DNA of 64,000 bases from Takakia lepidozioides (taxonomy: Eukaryota > Streptophyta > Takakiopsida > Takakiales > Takakiaceae), in assembly GCA_030704615.1 (NCBI GenBank), contig CM060732.1:75127053-75191052 (forward strand), read 5' to 3'. The notes under the pieces are model-generated. The model was given only the letters and a program-made list of their open reading frames with translations. It was not told the origin of the DNA and did no database searches. The position numbers and the translations under genes are program-made. This document shows positions 1 through 11,569 of this stretch, piece after piece (the stretch's first letter is position 1; the number at the start of each line of letters is the position of its first letter).

Positions 1-499
1 GACCCACTAGTGGTTATTTTATTATATACGCATGCATGTTCTGGACTAACGAATGTAGTGGCAGGGATAAGCTCTCAGCGAGATTCATTCATCCGATAGA
101 GCTGCGGCAGTTCCCCGCGGTAGGGAACGGTTCCCGGGTGTTCATAGGTTCTCATTGGGTTCCCACAGGGTTCCTAAGGGCATCTTTAGGCACCAAGGGT
201 ATCTTTGGATTCCCCACATGATTTCCAACATGGAAGGTATTTTTACTTAATTTCTTAATTTCTTTTAATTTCCAGCATTTCTGATTGCGAAATTGCTTAA
301 ATAGGATAGATGCATGTGGTGCACGTTATAGCCTACAGGGCGTTGATTAAACTGATTGAACTTGTTGAGTTGAGGGGCTTAGAACCACCTTATTGAACTT
401 GGTGAACCTATTAGATGACGATAGGCATTTTGGCCACTCCTTTGCTAACACAAAGTATTTAGGCACTGGGGTAGGAAGCATTGGCCCTTCCATTAGAGG
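1..499. other. No gene recognised
   Basis: Only short unconvincing reading frames are present. I see no protein similarity, LTR terminus or RNA gene. The segment probably belongs to the degenerate retroelement block that follows. Confidence 0.4.
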
Positions 500-880
500 T
501 GATTTGAACTCAAGCCCTCAACGAAGGAGGGGCATTGGGATAGGAAGATTTTCCCTCTTCTTCCTAGGCTCGGCAGGTGTCTTGTGAAGGGATTAAAACA
601 TGTCCCGGCTATAGGCGGCTCGGGGGCCTAGGCGGTAGGAATTAGACAATAAAACACAAAGACTTGGAAGGCAGTTACTGAGTAGATTGTAGGACACCGT
701 AGGATTTAGAAACGCAAACTCGCCCCGTGAAGATGAGTAACCGCAGTCGGGTAGGCGGTTCAGTGAGCCCAACCTACACCGCAACTTACCACGACCCCCC
801 TAGGGAAGTGCAGATGACTGGTTAGATTGGCAGTGGCCAATCAGATACTACCTTACTCATGGTCAATGCCCACCTAGTTA
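500..880 (+). repeat. Retroelement leader-like repeat, copy 1
   Basis: This stretch is clearly homologous, with many substitutions and small indels, to 13520-13880 in the same orientation. Shared landmarks include a GGCATTGGG start, a segment on a red-pigment-like 'gtcc.ggctata' core, and a conserved AGCCCAACCTACACCGCAAC block followed by CACGACCCC. In the second copy the repeat lies just upstream of a gag region, so it is probably untranslated leader of a Ty3/gypsy element. No LTR terminus or primer binding site could be fixed. Confidence 0.6.
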
Positions 881-929
881 TGGGAAGGAGCAGAGGAAGT
901 GAATCGCTATCAAGGCTTTACCTTACACT

Positions 930-1148
930 ATGGTAGGGGACATAATGTATAAGCTAGGACCTAATGGAGTACTTAAACGATGCTTATACCACCATGAAGT
1001 AAATAAAGTTTTGGAGGAAGTTCATAAAGGAGTGGCTGGAGGACATTTTGGAGAAGAGACTACCAGTAGAAAGATCCTACTTACAGGGTACTGGTGGCCT
1101 ACTTTGTTCAAGGATGTACACAAGTATTGTAAGAGTTGTGATGAGTGA
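930..1148 (+). pseudogene. Ty3/gypsy integrase H2C2 zinc-binding fragment
   Basis: The translated stretch is the N-terminal zinc-binding module of a plant Ty3/gypsy integrase: a ...KLGPNGVLKRC... lead-in, then histidines in EVHKGVAGGH, the WWPT segment and a closing CKSC pair. The H-x-H-x-C-x2-C spacing is that of the integrase HHCC finger. It ends within a few residues of the second cysteine, so the catalytic core is absent. It is a short relic and sits upstream of gag-like sequence, an order that shows rearrangement. Confidence 0.75.
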
Positions 1149-1292
1149 TAATCAGGGCTTCTCCAAATTGTTATGGACGGACTAACAATATGTGTTCTTG
1201 TCTTGATTTGTTTATATGCAATACTTTAATGAGGGTGTTTGGATCAGTGTTCATTGAAATTAGTAACGCCATGGCAATCATGAATCTGCAGC

Positions 1293-2186
1293 ATGGCCAC
1301 CGATCATATGGAAGCCCATCGTTTTTACTTGTCCTTTGAGGCACGCGTGGTGGGTCTTTACCGTGTTATTTCCGGCACCCGATTCGGCGAAGTGCGAACC
1401 AAAGATGCAATCGTAGTTTGCAGGTTAATGCGCGGCCGCATACTGGACATCACCGAAGAGTACCGAGGGTACTGGATCTCGGCCAAAGTATGGCCATTGG
1501 GGGACAAGGCTCTCACGGCCCCCATCTCTTCCTTTTTCAGGTTTAATACACGTTGGCCCGGGTGCTGCCAACCCCCCTTCTTAGGGAATCTCAATGTGCA
1601 ATCCTCGCTAGAGGCACATCTCGTCTGGCAAGTGGCGTATTTAGGGTGTTGCCCCTTGTGTCGCACCATCGCGGACGAAGGCATCGATTTCCATCGTCCT
1701 CTTACCACTATTCAGAGGTCTGGGAAGGCCACCTCCTTGAGCAAAAAAAGTTTTATTGATCTTCCATTTGACTGGATGTGTTGGCTGTTTGGGTGTGGGT
1801 TAGAAGATTATCTGGAGGTAGAGGAACGCCTACCTCACCCGAACACTACTATCACCTACATTTGTCCACCCAGATTTTACAGCAGTCGCAGCGAGAGTGA
1901 GGCAACACTAATCATCGAATTGATCACCAACAGGCAGTTGGACGTGGTGCCCACCATACACGACATCACTTGGATTGAAGGACGTCCTTTAGCGGCTCCC
2001 AAAGGCATCATTGCGGATCCAGAACGACCGCCGCCATTTTACTTTGCACGGGAAATTCCCACAAGTTTCCTTCCTCTCATTCCATTAAAGTTAGTGCATG
2101 TTATTTCCTCGGTTAGCAGCTCTCCTTATACCTCAGTACCAGAGTCACTAGTGGAAATAGACGAGGAAGAGACAACAACAGTCTAG
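1293..2186 (+). CDS. Hypothetical protein inside retroelement debris
   Basis: An open frame of 297 codons begins at a genuine ATG and ends in TAG. I do not recognise the family. Visible features are a FEARV start motif near residue 15, a Trp/Cys segment (WPGCC) near residue 88, and AHLVWQV followed by a C-x2-C pair near residues 107-122. The second half is hydrophobic and proline-rich, and the C-terminus is acidic (EIDEEE). A diverged copy with the same ordered motifs lies at 2352-2912, so this is a real duplicated module and not a chance frame. It lies between an integrase finger relic and a gag relic of Ty3/gypsy type, so it may be an additional ORF of that element or a captured host fragment. 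Expression is doubtful. Confidence 0.45.
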   Translation: MATDHMEAHRFYLSFEARVVGLYRVISGTRFGEVRTKDAIVVCRLMRGRILDITEEYRGYWISAKVWPLGDKALTAPISSFFRFNTRWPGCCQPPFLGNLNVQSSLEAHLVWQVAYLGCCPLCRTIADEGIDFHRPLTTIQRSGKATSLSKKSFIDLPFDWMCWLFGCGLEDYLEVEERLPHPNTTITYICPPRFYSSRSESEATLIIELITNRQLDVVPTIHDITWIEGRPLAAPKGIIADPERPPPFYFAREIPTSFLPLIPLKLVHVISSVSSSPYTSVPESLVEIDEEETTTV

Positions 2187-2351
2187 GTAACCTGCCTTCG
2201 AAGATCGGTAGAGATCTCGCAGCTACAAAGTATGTTTTCATTTTTTTCATGTCTGCCAATCGGCCCAAGCAATGTAATGCTTTGGAATTTACCCGTGTCA
2301 TCCACCTCGTGTCTTGCAGTGATAAAAATCATTTCTACATGAACTTCTAAG

Positions 2352-2912
2352 GTGGGTATGATTTTTGAAGCTAGGGTCAAAAGGATTCGCAGCAGATTTT
2401 GGCAACATGAGCCAGAAATTCGACTTATCATAGAAGCTTACATCGAGCGATTAGCTCAACGGAAATCCATCAAGAAGGGGTGGATTAACGAAAGGGTTTG
2501 GTGTGAGCGACTTTCGGAAGCAAATGCACCAGAGCATTTCTACTGGTGTAAGGACAGGCTCAACTGGCCGTATTGTTCATGCCCTGGAATTTATCTATGA
2601 GCATTGCACCCCAGATCTTCTTTTGTGGCACATCTACGGTGGCAGGTAGACTTCTTCACTCATTGCCACATATGTCAGCTCCTGGCATCCCATTATGTGC
2701 GCAGGTTGGATGAGTGTAGGTACTGCAACGTGCCCCGGTCACCTGAAGACTGGGTAATTCACGGGAAGTTGCACACTGACGTGCCTCCATCGCCAAGGTT
2801 CCATGGAAGGTATTTAAATCTGACCTCGTTTATTCTTGACATTGTTGTTCAAGGTAATATAGGTCCTTTAGTACAGGCTGAGGTAGGGGAATCCTCATCA
2901 GCACAGCAGTGA
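2352..2912 (+). pseudogene. Diverged copy of the 1293-2186 module, frame-broken
   Basis: Two successive frames (2352-2600, 2604-2912) show in order FEARV, a GW-I...VW segment, a WPYCSCPG cysteine cluster, then AHLRWQV followed by C-x2-C. The same order occurs in the upstream 297-codon frame. A stop codon separates the two halves, so the copy is broken or was made of two exons. The C-terminal part is unlike the upstream copy. Function is unknown. Confidence 0.45.
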
Positions 2913-3135
2913 GTGTATGTCTAGCTCGTGATCAAGAGCCACACTCCCAAGTTTGGATAGCATATCCTTTGATACTAGGTTGCAAAGGAGACTGGTTTGA
3001 GAAGCCGTCAGAGATCAACTGCTAGGGAAACACCCAGCATTGAGTCCACAATCAGACTCAGAAACTAGAAGTTTGGGTAAGATAGAGTGGGAATGAGATA
3101 ACACTAACAGCTCTTCAGAGATTGAGTGTTTACGA

Positions 3136-3424
3136 GTGGTTTCCCCTGTATCTAGTCCCCCTTATACACCACCGGCCAGGTCAAGGAGCCCTTCGCCGTC
3201 GTTAGTGTCAGTTATGGCACATGTTCCAGGACCTCTTGAGATACCTATTGTGGTCCCAGCAGGCCTGCCCCCGTTAACGTTACCCAGACATTTGCCTTGG
3301 TTTTCCGGGGAAGCACATGAAACCCCAGAGTATCATGTGAAAAGCTTTATTCAGAGTTGCTATTCTAACCAAGCGTTAAACGATGCCTATTGGTTGATAT
3401 GGTTTCCCACGACCATGAGGGGTA
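3136..3424 (+). pseudogene. Ty3/gypsy gag N-terminal fragment
   Basis: After a Ser/Pro-rich leader (SPPYTPPARSRSPSPS) the frame reads LPWFSGEAHETPEYHVKSF, then WLIWFPTTMRGRAF. This is the start of a plant retrotransposon gag core: a 'F-x-G...' module followed by the W..FP..L.G.A element. The homology stops at about 3424, exactly where the 3425-3880 repeat begins. The second element copy supplies the later part of gag (13931-14744), so the two copies hold complementary pieces. Confidence 0.65.
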
Positions 3425-3880
3425 GGGCGTTTGTAGATGCATATATTGGTACATATTTATTTTCAGATCGTTTTTGATCTTAAGGCAGACAATTTAGACA
3501 TTGTACTGCCAAAGCAGGACAGTTTGTGAGTTATTTTGGGAATCGCTGGTAAAGCACGTAGGAATTTGGATTATGTTTGAGACGATCTTGAAGGAGCTCT
3601 GGCGTCAAAACGACTGTAGGGAGCTGCATCGACAGCGAGTTAGGCTGCCAATTCAGTACTAGTAACGACAACATGCACATGTTCGAAACAATACATGGCA
3701 ACTGTTCCAGTCCCGGATTGCGATCTCTCTATTCTCCTGCCTTTCAAGTCCAGTAGGAGCACGCAGCGAGGAGTCTTGGCAATTGGAGGAAACAATCTAT
3801 ATAACGATGAAATATCGCGACAAAGCAAGTGCTGCATTGGAGCAAACGACGGGTGAAGGAGCTTCCCGACGAAGTTTTGA
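3425..3880 (+). repeat. 450-bp direct repeat, copy 1
   Basis: Homologous in the same orientation to 18015-18480. Shared landmarks are a GTAGATGCATATATT start, a TTTTCAGATC segment, TGGTAAAGCACGTAGGAA, ACTGTTCCAGTCCC and CCTTTCAAGTCCAGTAGGA. Both copies abut retroelement coding debris at the left edge. It could be an LTR or a transduced host fragment. No TG...CA termini could be assigned. Confidence 0.6.
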
Positions 3881-5317
3881 ACTTCTCAGTGATGCAAAGT
3901 ATGTAGGAGGAAACTCCAGATGATCTGTGACCCAGTGGCAGGGCCAAAGCCCCCCTTGGGGCACCACCAGTATTTTTACTGCTAGGAAGCGGCAGACTGC
4001 CTATATGGCGAAACCATGGAAACCAACCAAAGGTGTAGCTTTTCTTCCCCGATTCCCTTGATATTTTGTGGGCAACTATGGGCCATCTAATTATAATCTA
4101 TCACCAAGTTTGAGGATTTTTGGAGGTGATGAGAGACGGCATCAAATTATCACGCCGGAGGCAGTTGCGAAAGGCGATGAAATGGAATTCTAGTTCATCC
4201 AATGGATGAAATCTGGAAATTCGACCTGCAAGCTGGAGGGATGAAAAGACAACCTAGCGCCAACTGGTCATCCATTGGATGGATGAAAAACCAGATTTAT
4301 CATTCACACCAAGGTTTTCCATCCGTGGTTATTATTCTATGGTGTTCTATCGTTTTTTAAATTATAGATTCATGTAGGAAATAATAGTTTAAGACTATCC
4401 TTCACTAGTTTAAGAGGCCCCAAAAACACAATAAAAGAAGAGCAGGCTTCTCTTGTTCTTCAATCTAGTCTCATTTCTTTGTTTTGGCCTCTTGCTTGTG
4501 TAGTTAGTTTTGAGCTTGAGGGAGCTAGTTCCTAGAGAGTTGAGCTTGTGGCTCTCTAGTATTAGAAGCAAGCATATTGAGAGCAAGATAGTCCTAGCTC
4601 AAGGCCTTGTGGCCATTTGAGGCAAGAAGTAGAGGAAGCGCTCCATGAAGTGGGAAACTTGAGGACGAGTAGGAGTGCCGGAGGAGGACCAAGCTTGAGT
4701 ACCACACTACCGAGCGATTTAGTGCATCCCAAGCACCACTTGTTTCAGAGGGTGACTTACCATACATTCTTGACCTTTGAATTCATTCATTGCATTTGTT
4801 GTTCAAGCTTTGTCCAAGGAAAGGACCTTATAAGCATTGTTTGCTAAAAATCTATAAAAACTAACCCTCTTTCAAGAGGATGTGTGTGCATCTCTATGTA
4901 CATGTGTGAAGAGCACAGGTGTGAAGCCCCAGGAGACAGGGCCTTAGGAATCTAACCCAATTACGTCATGGAAGTGAGGGTAGATTTCCATTATTATGTT
5001 TAAAGAGAGGGTGAGCTTGCATGAAGTGGCGAAGCTCTTGTCAAACTTCCCTTTCTAGCTTAGTGGCGACGGCCATATTGCATGAGACGGCGAAGCTATC
5101 GCCAAAATTTTCATATTATTAAGATCATATCTATGATTCATAAGCCCCCTGGCCATAGAGGACCATGGGAGGCATTGCTAACTAACTTATAAGTGGTTAA
5201 GCTATTTTGTAGAGGGCAGATCCCAACACTTAAGTGCTGGCGCCTTTGGGTTGGAGGTCAACCTAGGAGGTTGCCTAGAATCGCCATGGAGTGGCGCCTC
5301 TAATGCGGGTGGCGCGG
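3881..5317. other. Non-coding, with foldback motifs and possible old LTR
   Basis: No convincing gene. Two perfect or near-perfect inverted repeats of the form TTCATCC-n-GGATGAA occur at 4194-4210 and 4268-4287. A stretch at about 4440-4620 repeats 'gagcttg..g' words and could be leader or LTR remnant of another element, but I cannot define it. The segment ends at the 3' LTR edge of the chromovirus. Confidence 0.4.
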
Positions 5318-6917
5318 TGTCGCGCACCTCACTTCGGTAAGCTCCCCTTCAAGTCATAGTTACTCGCTTTGATGCGCGCGCCTGACTCCCAACCTGGCCG
5401 CCGGGCCAACTTGGAGCTTTGGCTGCTCACCGGGACATAATGGTCCCCCCTTTGCTTCCCACTAAATCCTCCACCTATTTGGGCCTAGTGGAATTCCTTT
5501 TGGTAGATGGCAGTCCGGAACAGCTCCCCACTCTTTGGTCGCTTTCCGGCTCGCTCGCTTACTCACTAGTTTTTGGTCACCAACGGGCTTGCACCGTTCT
5601 CGGGGTCACTACTCCCCCTATATATACTTCTGTAGCTGTCCGCGGGGGTTTCACAACCAACCATGCCATTTTATGGCGAACCACCACGAAAACCCTCGAC
5701 TCCCGGTGATGAGTCACGGTGAGTCTTGGCCCACTCACCACGGCCCCTATGGACCATGATGAGTCCCAAGACTCCCCACGACTCCCACCACGAGGTCTCC
5801 GCCCCCATGGTGAGTCCTATGCCACCCCCACTAAGTCCCGCTAAGCTACCACCACCCCTTGTGGAGCCACCCCCACCGCAACCCGGTGTGCAGGGCTCCA
5901 CCTAGTGAGCGCCTCCGCCTCCTTGAATGCCTTGGGCACTCAAGGGTGCTTCAGCCCCCCATACCTATCACTGCCGCTGCCCCCACCACAGGGGCAGCCC
6001 CTCATGTGTCCCGACCCCCTGCCCTCAAGGCAAAGGGCCGCGACACACACCCCTACCAACAGGGAGTCGATGTCCTCATCGACTTGTCCATTTTGTAGAA
6101 ACGAACATCCAAGTTGTGGCGTCCCACATCAAGGAGTTTGTTTCCGCACCATGGCGTCCCATGGCAAAGAACCAAACCCCACACTTGACTCTACTCTCCA
6201 CTAGCTAGTTCGGCCGACTTCCTCCAAGTCCCGGCCAAGGGTGGAGCCTCTCAAGCTCCTCCCAGTGCACTCTTCTTGGCCTACTTCAAGGCCAAGGAAC
6301 GATCCTCCCCGAGGATCGAATCGCCTTACTGCAACATTATTGCTTGCGATCGCTCATGATGCCGCTTTTGGCACCACCTTGAGCAAGGGTTCACCTCGAA
6401 CCCTCTTTGACTAGGAAGATAACCTTGAACCAACCGTGCGCCCCAATCACTACAATTGGGTCCGTCTTGGAATGCTGGCCTGAGGTACGGGAACACCCCG
6501 AAGCCGCACTACGACTTCGTCCCGAAGCTACACGATTATAGTACGTGAACGGAAGCACGTAGCTTCCGCGTTAGCCCGCACTACAAAGCAACCCCCTCGG
6601 TAGCGCAGTTATAGTATGCGTACGTGCCAGGTGCGCACTAGCACGTGAACTCCCAAAGAAGGTGCAAGTTTCTTTGCCCCTTGGATGGGAGTCACCCGAT
6701 TTCGGCACTGCGCAAACACACGATTAACCCAATTTACCTCTCCCACTTCTGTAAGCTAGCATGCATTCTACACACTAGCCAACCACACCATGCATCACCA
6801 TTCCAAACAAAATAGGACGCACAAAATTTGGAACCCATTTCCTTTATAACAAATTTTTGTGCAATACAAGTTTTTGCAATCGGATTCTTAAGCTAGCTAA
6901 GCCGGGTTAAGCATGCA
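5318..6917 (-). repeat. 3' LTR of the chromovirus (complete)
   Basis: About 1600 bp. In plus orientation it starts TGTCGCGCAC and ends CATGCA, giving TG...CA termini. The inner edge was set by the adjoining polypurine tract and the outer edge by the matching start of the right LTR next to the primer binding site. The part 5318-6037 aligns with 11570-12270; the rest has no partner in the window. A TATATATA on the minus strand at 5619-5626 is the promoter candidate. Confidence 0.85.
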
Positions 6918-6930
6918 TTTCCTCCCCCAC
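6918..6930 (-). other. Polypurine tract of the chromovirus
   Basis: On the minus strand the sequence GTGGGGGAGGAAA immediately precedes the TG of the 3' LTR. This is the expected plus-strand DNA priming site. Confidence 0.8.
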
Positions 6931-6951
6931 GCTCCAAGGTTGATGTCCCCA

Positions 6952-9900
6952 TCAACGCTTCTTCCGCTTTTGAGGTCGCACTTCGAAAACTGCAACCGCC
7001 TCGGATGCATTTCCCATTTCTGAGGCACGCACCCAAGATGCCTCCACATGATAATAGCCCTTCCATTTGACGAGATACTCTGTTTCTTGGTTCTTGAACC
7101 TCCTCGACTTAAGTATTGCCTCCACCTCGTATTCAGGTTCATTTTCATGATCCAACAGCATAGGTGGCGGACGCAACACTTGATGCCGATTCGGACGCGC
7201 TTCATCTTTGAAGTAAGGCTTCAAAAGAGAGACATGGAATACTGGGTGCACCTTGCTGTTTGCCGGCAGCTCCAATTCATACACATCCTCATTCATAACC
7301 TTCCGAATGCGAAAGGGTCCTGCATACGGAGGTACGAACTTCGGACTCATTTCCGGAGGTAGTCGGAAATTCTTGATGTTCAACCAGACCTCCGTGCCTG
7401 CCTCAAACTTCACTTCCCTCCGCTTTCGATTCGTCTGTCTTTCATACCGTTTCCTAGTTTTGGCAATGTTGTACTTTGCGAGCTTCAACAAACGCTCGCG
7501 TTCTTCCAGTACTGCCGCTACTGCCGGTTCCTCAACGTCTTGGGCGGCCCAACTTGTCGGCACCAGAGGTGCTTTTCCATAGACCAATACAAAAGGGGAA
7601 ACTCCCGTTGCGGAGTGTTCTGTGTTATTATAACAGAACTCTGCCGCATCTAAGTGTTCTACCCAGTCTGTTTGGTCTGCCGACACGTAATTCCGCAAGA
7701 TCTGCTTCACTATGGAATTCACTCTTTCTGTTTGGCCGTCGGTCGTAGGTCGGAAGGCGGTGCTCATCTTTAGCCTCGTCCCCATCTTCTTCCAAAGTGC
7801 CCTCCAAAATTTACTCGTAAACTTTGGATCGCGGTCCGAAACAATATCCTTCGGGACTCCATGATGCTTTAAGACGTGGGCGAAGTAAAGTCGCCATGTC
7901 TCCTACGCCGTTGCCGTCTCCTTGGTGGGGATGAAATGGCCCATTTTACTGAACCTATCCACCACCACCATGATTGCATCCAATCCTTTTGACAGTGGCA
8001 TAGCAGTCATGAAATCCATCGAGACGCTTTCCCAAGTCCCCTCTGGAATCGGCAAGGGTTGTAACAGCCCCGCTTGCTTTTTGTACTCGCTCCGGTTTTG
8101 TTGGCATGTGGTGCATGTCTTGACATACTCCTCTGCCTCCTCCCTCAGTTTGGGCCAGAAATACTCTTTCTTCAAGAGTACCGCAGTGCGCTTGGCTCCG
8201 CCGTGGCCCGCAAGCGGGCTATCATGGCATTCTCTCAAGAGGCTATCTCTGATCCCTCCCTTTGGCACGTAGAGACGCTTTTGCTTATACCGGAGCAATC
8301 CATTTTGCAAGTGGAACTGCGATTTAACCCCCATTCTCAAGTCCTGCATCACGGACTTCGCTAGCTCATCCTTCCGGCAAGCCTTCCGGATCTTCCTTTG
8401 GAGCGCCGTCTCGCCCTTGTACACCAACAAGAGCTGCTGCTTTCTACTTAAAGCATCGGCCACCACGTTGTCTCGTCCCGATTTGAACTGGATATCCACG
8501 TCGAACACCGCCAAAGTATCTTGCCACCTAAGTTGTTTTGGGGACAACTTGGGCTGCGTGGCAAAATACTTCACCGTGACATTGTCCGTGAACACCTTCA
8601 CTGGGTTGGAACCAACATAGTGGCGCCAAAGCTCAAGACAGTGCACCACCGCCTTCATCTCTTTCTCGTGCGTCGGCCACCGTCGCTCCACTTCATTCAG
8701 TTTCTTACTTTCGTAAGCCACTGGACGTCCATCTTGCATCAGTACACCCCCAATCGCGAAGTCCGACGCATCTGTATGTATCTCGAACGGACGATCGAAC
8801 TCCGAGATTTTCAAGACTGGAGCTTCCGCCATCCGCTGCTTCAATTCAGCAAAAGCTTGGCCACAAAAGGTGTTCCATGCCCAGACTTTAGATTTACACA
8901 GAAGGTCTGACAGCGGCCCCGCGATTTTGGCGAAATTTCTCACATACTTCCGGTAATAGGAGGCGAGTCCTAGGAAGGATCGCACTCCCGGGACCGAAGT
9001 CGGAGGCTCCCAGTCCAAAATTGCCCTCACCTCCCTGTCATCCATTTTGATCCCATCCTGTGTAATCACATGCCCCAGGAACTCCACTTTTGTGACCCCG
9101 AATTCGCACTTTGAAGCTTTGGCATACAGCTTCCCTTCTCGCAATTTCTGGAACACCCTTTTGAGGTGCTCCAGATGCTCCTCCTTTGTTTTCGAATACA
9201 CCAAGATGTCGTCGATGTACACGATCACAAAGTCATCCAACCACTCCTGGAAAAGGTTGTTCATCAACGTGCTAAAGGTCGCGGGTGCATTGGTGAGCCC
9301 AAAAGGCATCACCAAGAACTCATACGAACCATACCTCGTCCTGCACGCGGTCTTCTCCTCAGCTCCTTCCGCCACTCGAATTTGATGATAGCCGGAGCGC
9401 AGATCGATCCGGCTGAAATATTTCGCTCCTGCCAACCGATCGAAAAGGTTGTCGATCCTTGGCAAAGGGTACCGGTTTTTGATAGTCACCTTATTCAGAG
9501 CCCTGTAATCGACACACATCCGCAACGTCCCATCCTTTTTATCTGCAAATAGCACCGGGGCTCCGTAAGGTGACTTACTCGGTCGGATGTACCCCTTTGA
9601 CATTAGATCTTTGAGCTGAGTCTTCAGCTCGACCAACTCTCTGTGGCTCAACCGATAGGGCGCCTTGGCAGGCGGTTCCGATCCCGGTATCACCTCAATC
9701 TTGTGGTCAACTCCTCTTCGCGGTGGCAAGCCGCTTGGCAAATCCTCCGGCATCACATCATGGTATTTCTCCAAAATCCCCTTGATCCAATCTGGGCTCG
9801 GCTCTCCATCGCCTTCTCCCTTCACTTCTCTAATGTAGAGCAAAAACTGGGGCTCGTGTGCCTCCTCCACGGCCCACTCCCTTGCTGATAGAAGGTTTAT

Positions 9901-10386
9901 TCGCCCTCCCACAGGTTTGGGCGTTTCCGAAACTCGTAAGACCTCGCCACCATTCCAACATGGCAGCGTGACTACCCTCTTGCGGCCATCTATGACCGCT
10001 CCGGATTTGCTCAAAAAGGTCATCCCCAAAATGAGATCCACTCCATCGATCTCGCAGACGGTGAAGTTCTCACGTCCCTCCCAACTCCCCAGTTGAAGAG
10101 GAACATCGAACGCCAACCTCGTCGCCAATTGCGGTTCTCCTTTGGCAGAATGCACCTCAATAGAGGCCCCTACGTCAATTGTCGGAAGTCCCAGTTTTTG
10201 TGCCGTTGCCGGTGTCATGAAGGAGTGCGACGCTCCTGTGTCCACCAACAATGACACGTTAGTTCCGGATATTATCCCATCCACGAACAATAAGTGACTC
10301 CTTTTACGCAATGCGCCAGTTTCCTGATACAACTCACAAGAATATTTGCCTACCTTGCAAGTCCTGGCGACCACCGCTTCCACCAA
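6952..10386 (-). pseudogene. pol: Chromovirus pol polyprotein, interrupted
   Basis: Reading from 10386 downwards: aspartic protease with DTGASHSFM and a LILGMTFL flap/hydrophobic motif; reverse transcriptase with [34 protein letters not shown] and the YIDD catalytic box; RNase H with [11 protein letters not shown] and ADALSRK; integrase with the H2C2 finger (ending CTTCQQ) and the first catalytic Asp (SMDF). A single in-frame TAG at 7903-7905 falls in the integrase core. The same frame continues with SDRDPKFTS, then the C-terminal integrase region and a chromodomain (YLVKWKGY) ending near 6952. Pol is in a different frame from gag. A one-nucleotide indel beside the TTTGG run near 10385 explains this most simply, because the overlapping gag tail after that point looks like noise. 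All catalytic motifs other than the stop are intact. Confidence 0.92.
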
Positions 10387-11514
10387 AGCGACTGATGGTA
10401 TCTTCCGACAGCTCCGTGGTTGCCCGAGTCATGTTCAATTGTCGGGGCTTCGTGCACTTCTTGGCCATGTGCCCGGGCTCTCTGCAATTGAAACACACTC
10501 CATCAAAGGTCGCCTTCTGTCCGCCATAAGCCGTTCCACCCGCTTTTCCTTTCGAAGCACCGGGTGCCGCCTTGACGTGTGAAGGCCCTCCCTTCGATTT
10601 CCACGTGCCATTGTCACCGCGTGGCCTATACCACTTCTTTTCCGGTCGGAAGGAGTCACCTTCCCGCCGGGTCTTCCTGTGGTTCAGCTCCGTACGGCCT
10701 TGTCTTTCACCCTTAGGGACATCCGAGAAACATTCAGCCCTCTCAATTGCCTCGTTCAAAGTCTTAGGTGGCTTCTCCTCCAACTTCCGCCTGGCCCATG
10801 GGGCCAGTCCTGCCACAAAGTTGAAGACCATTTCCGGTTCTGCCATGTCCGCGACTTCGAGCAAAAGCACATTGAAAGCCTGGACATATCCCTGAATGTC
10901 GTCTGTTTGCTTCAAATTCCTCATCTTGTCCCGGGCAAGCCAGGTCGCGTTGAGGGGCACAAACTGTCTCTTCATCAATTCCTTGAACCCACTCCAGTTC
11001 AAGGTTTCCAGGCTTGGACCTCGGTCGTGAAGGCGTTTCTGCCACCATTGTTGAGCATAGCCCCTCAAATAGGTGGGAGCCACTTCCACCCGATCCTCGT
11101 CACTCAACTTGGCCGCCCGGAAGTACTGCTCTAGCTCCAAGAGCCAGGTGTTGAGTGCCTTCCGATTTCGGACGCCCTCGAAGGTGCCGGGTTCCTTAGG
11201 CTTCACCTTAAACTTTGCCTTAGCGGAAGTGGCATTAGCCGCCTTCAACACGTCTTTCAACGTCCCGCCAAACTGCGCCAACAACCCTTCCCAAAAAGCT
11301 GCCGGCATGGGAGGCATCTGTTGGTCTGTCGGAGCTCTTAGGGATTCCTCGGGCTCCGACTCCTCGGATTCCTCCCGCTCTTGAGCGGCCTCGTTTTCAA
11401 AAACCCGCGTCGCTTCCTCAAATGGCCGCTTCGGTGACACGTCGCCCCCATCGGGCTCACCAAGATCATCATCTTTGGGCCGTTCCGCTTTCGCTTTGGC
11501 TTGCCCGACCCCAT
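10334..11514 (-). pseudogene. gag: Chromovirus gag
   Basis: The frame from 11440 to 10334 contains a gag core (FEGVRNRKALNTWLLELEQY, WWQKRL, LMKRQFVP) and one CCHC zinc knuckle CFNCREPGHMAKKC before a basic tail. This frame has no ATG at its start. An ATG at 11514 opens a lysine/arginine-rich start in the neighbouring frame, suggesting a 1-nt shift near 11478. The product would form the virus-like particle and bind genomic RNA. The acidic Ser/Glu segment before the core is normal for plant chromovirus gag. Confidence 0.85.
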
Positions 11515-11555
11515 GATGAGGCCAATCCCAAGGACGATCGCGTACTGAACTCTAA

Positions 11556-11567
11556 GCTCTGATACCA
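11556..11567 (-). other. Primer binding site, initiator tRNA-Met
   Basis: On the minus strand TGGTATCAGAGC lies 2 nt inside the 5' LTR. This is the usual plant PBS complementary to the 3' end of initiator methionine tRNA. Confidence 0.9.
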
Positions 11568-11569
11568 AG

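Noticed and set aside
10334-10386. Programmed frameshift between gag and pol
   Set aside because: No slippery sequence or pseudoknot is evident. The gag tail after the junction looks random, so a simple indel is more likely.
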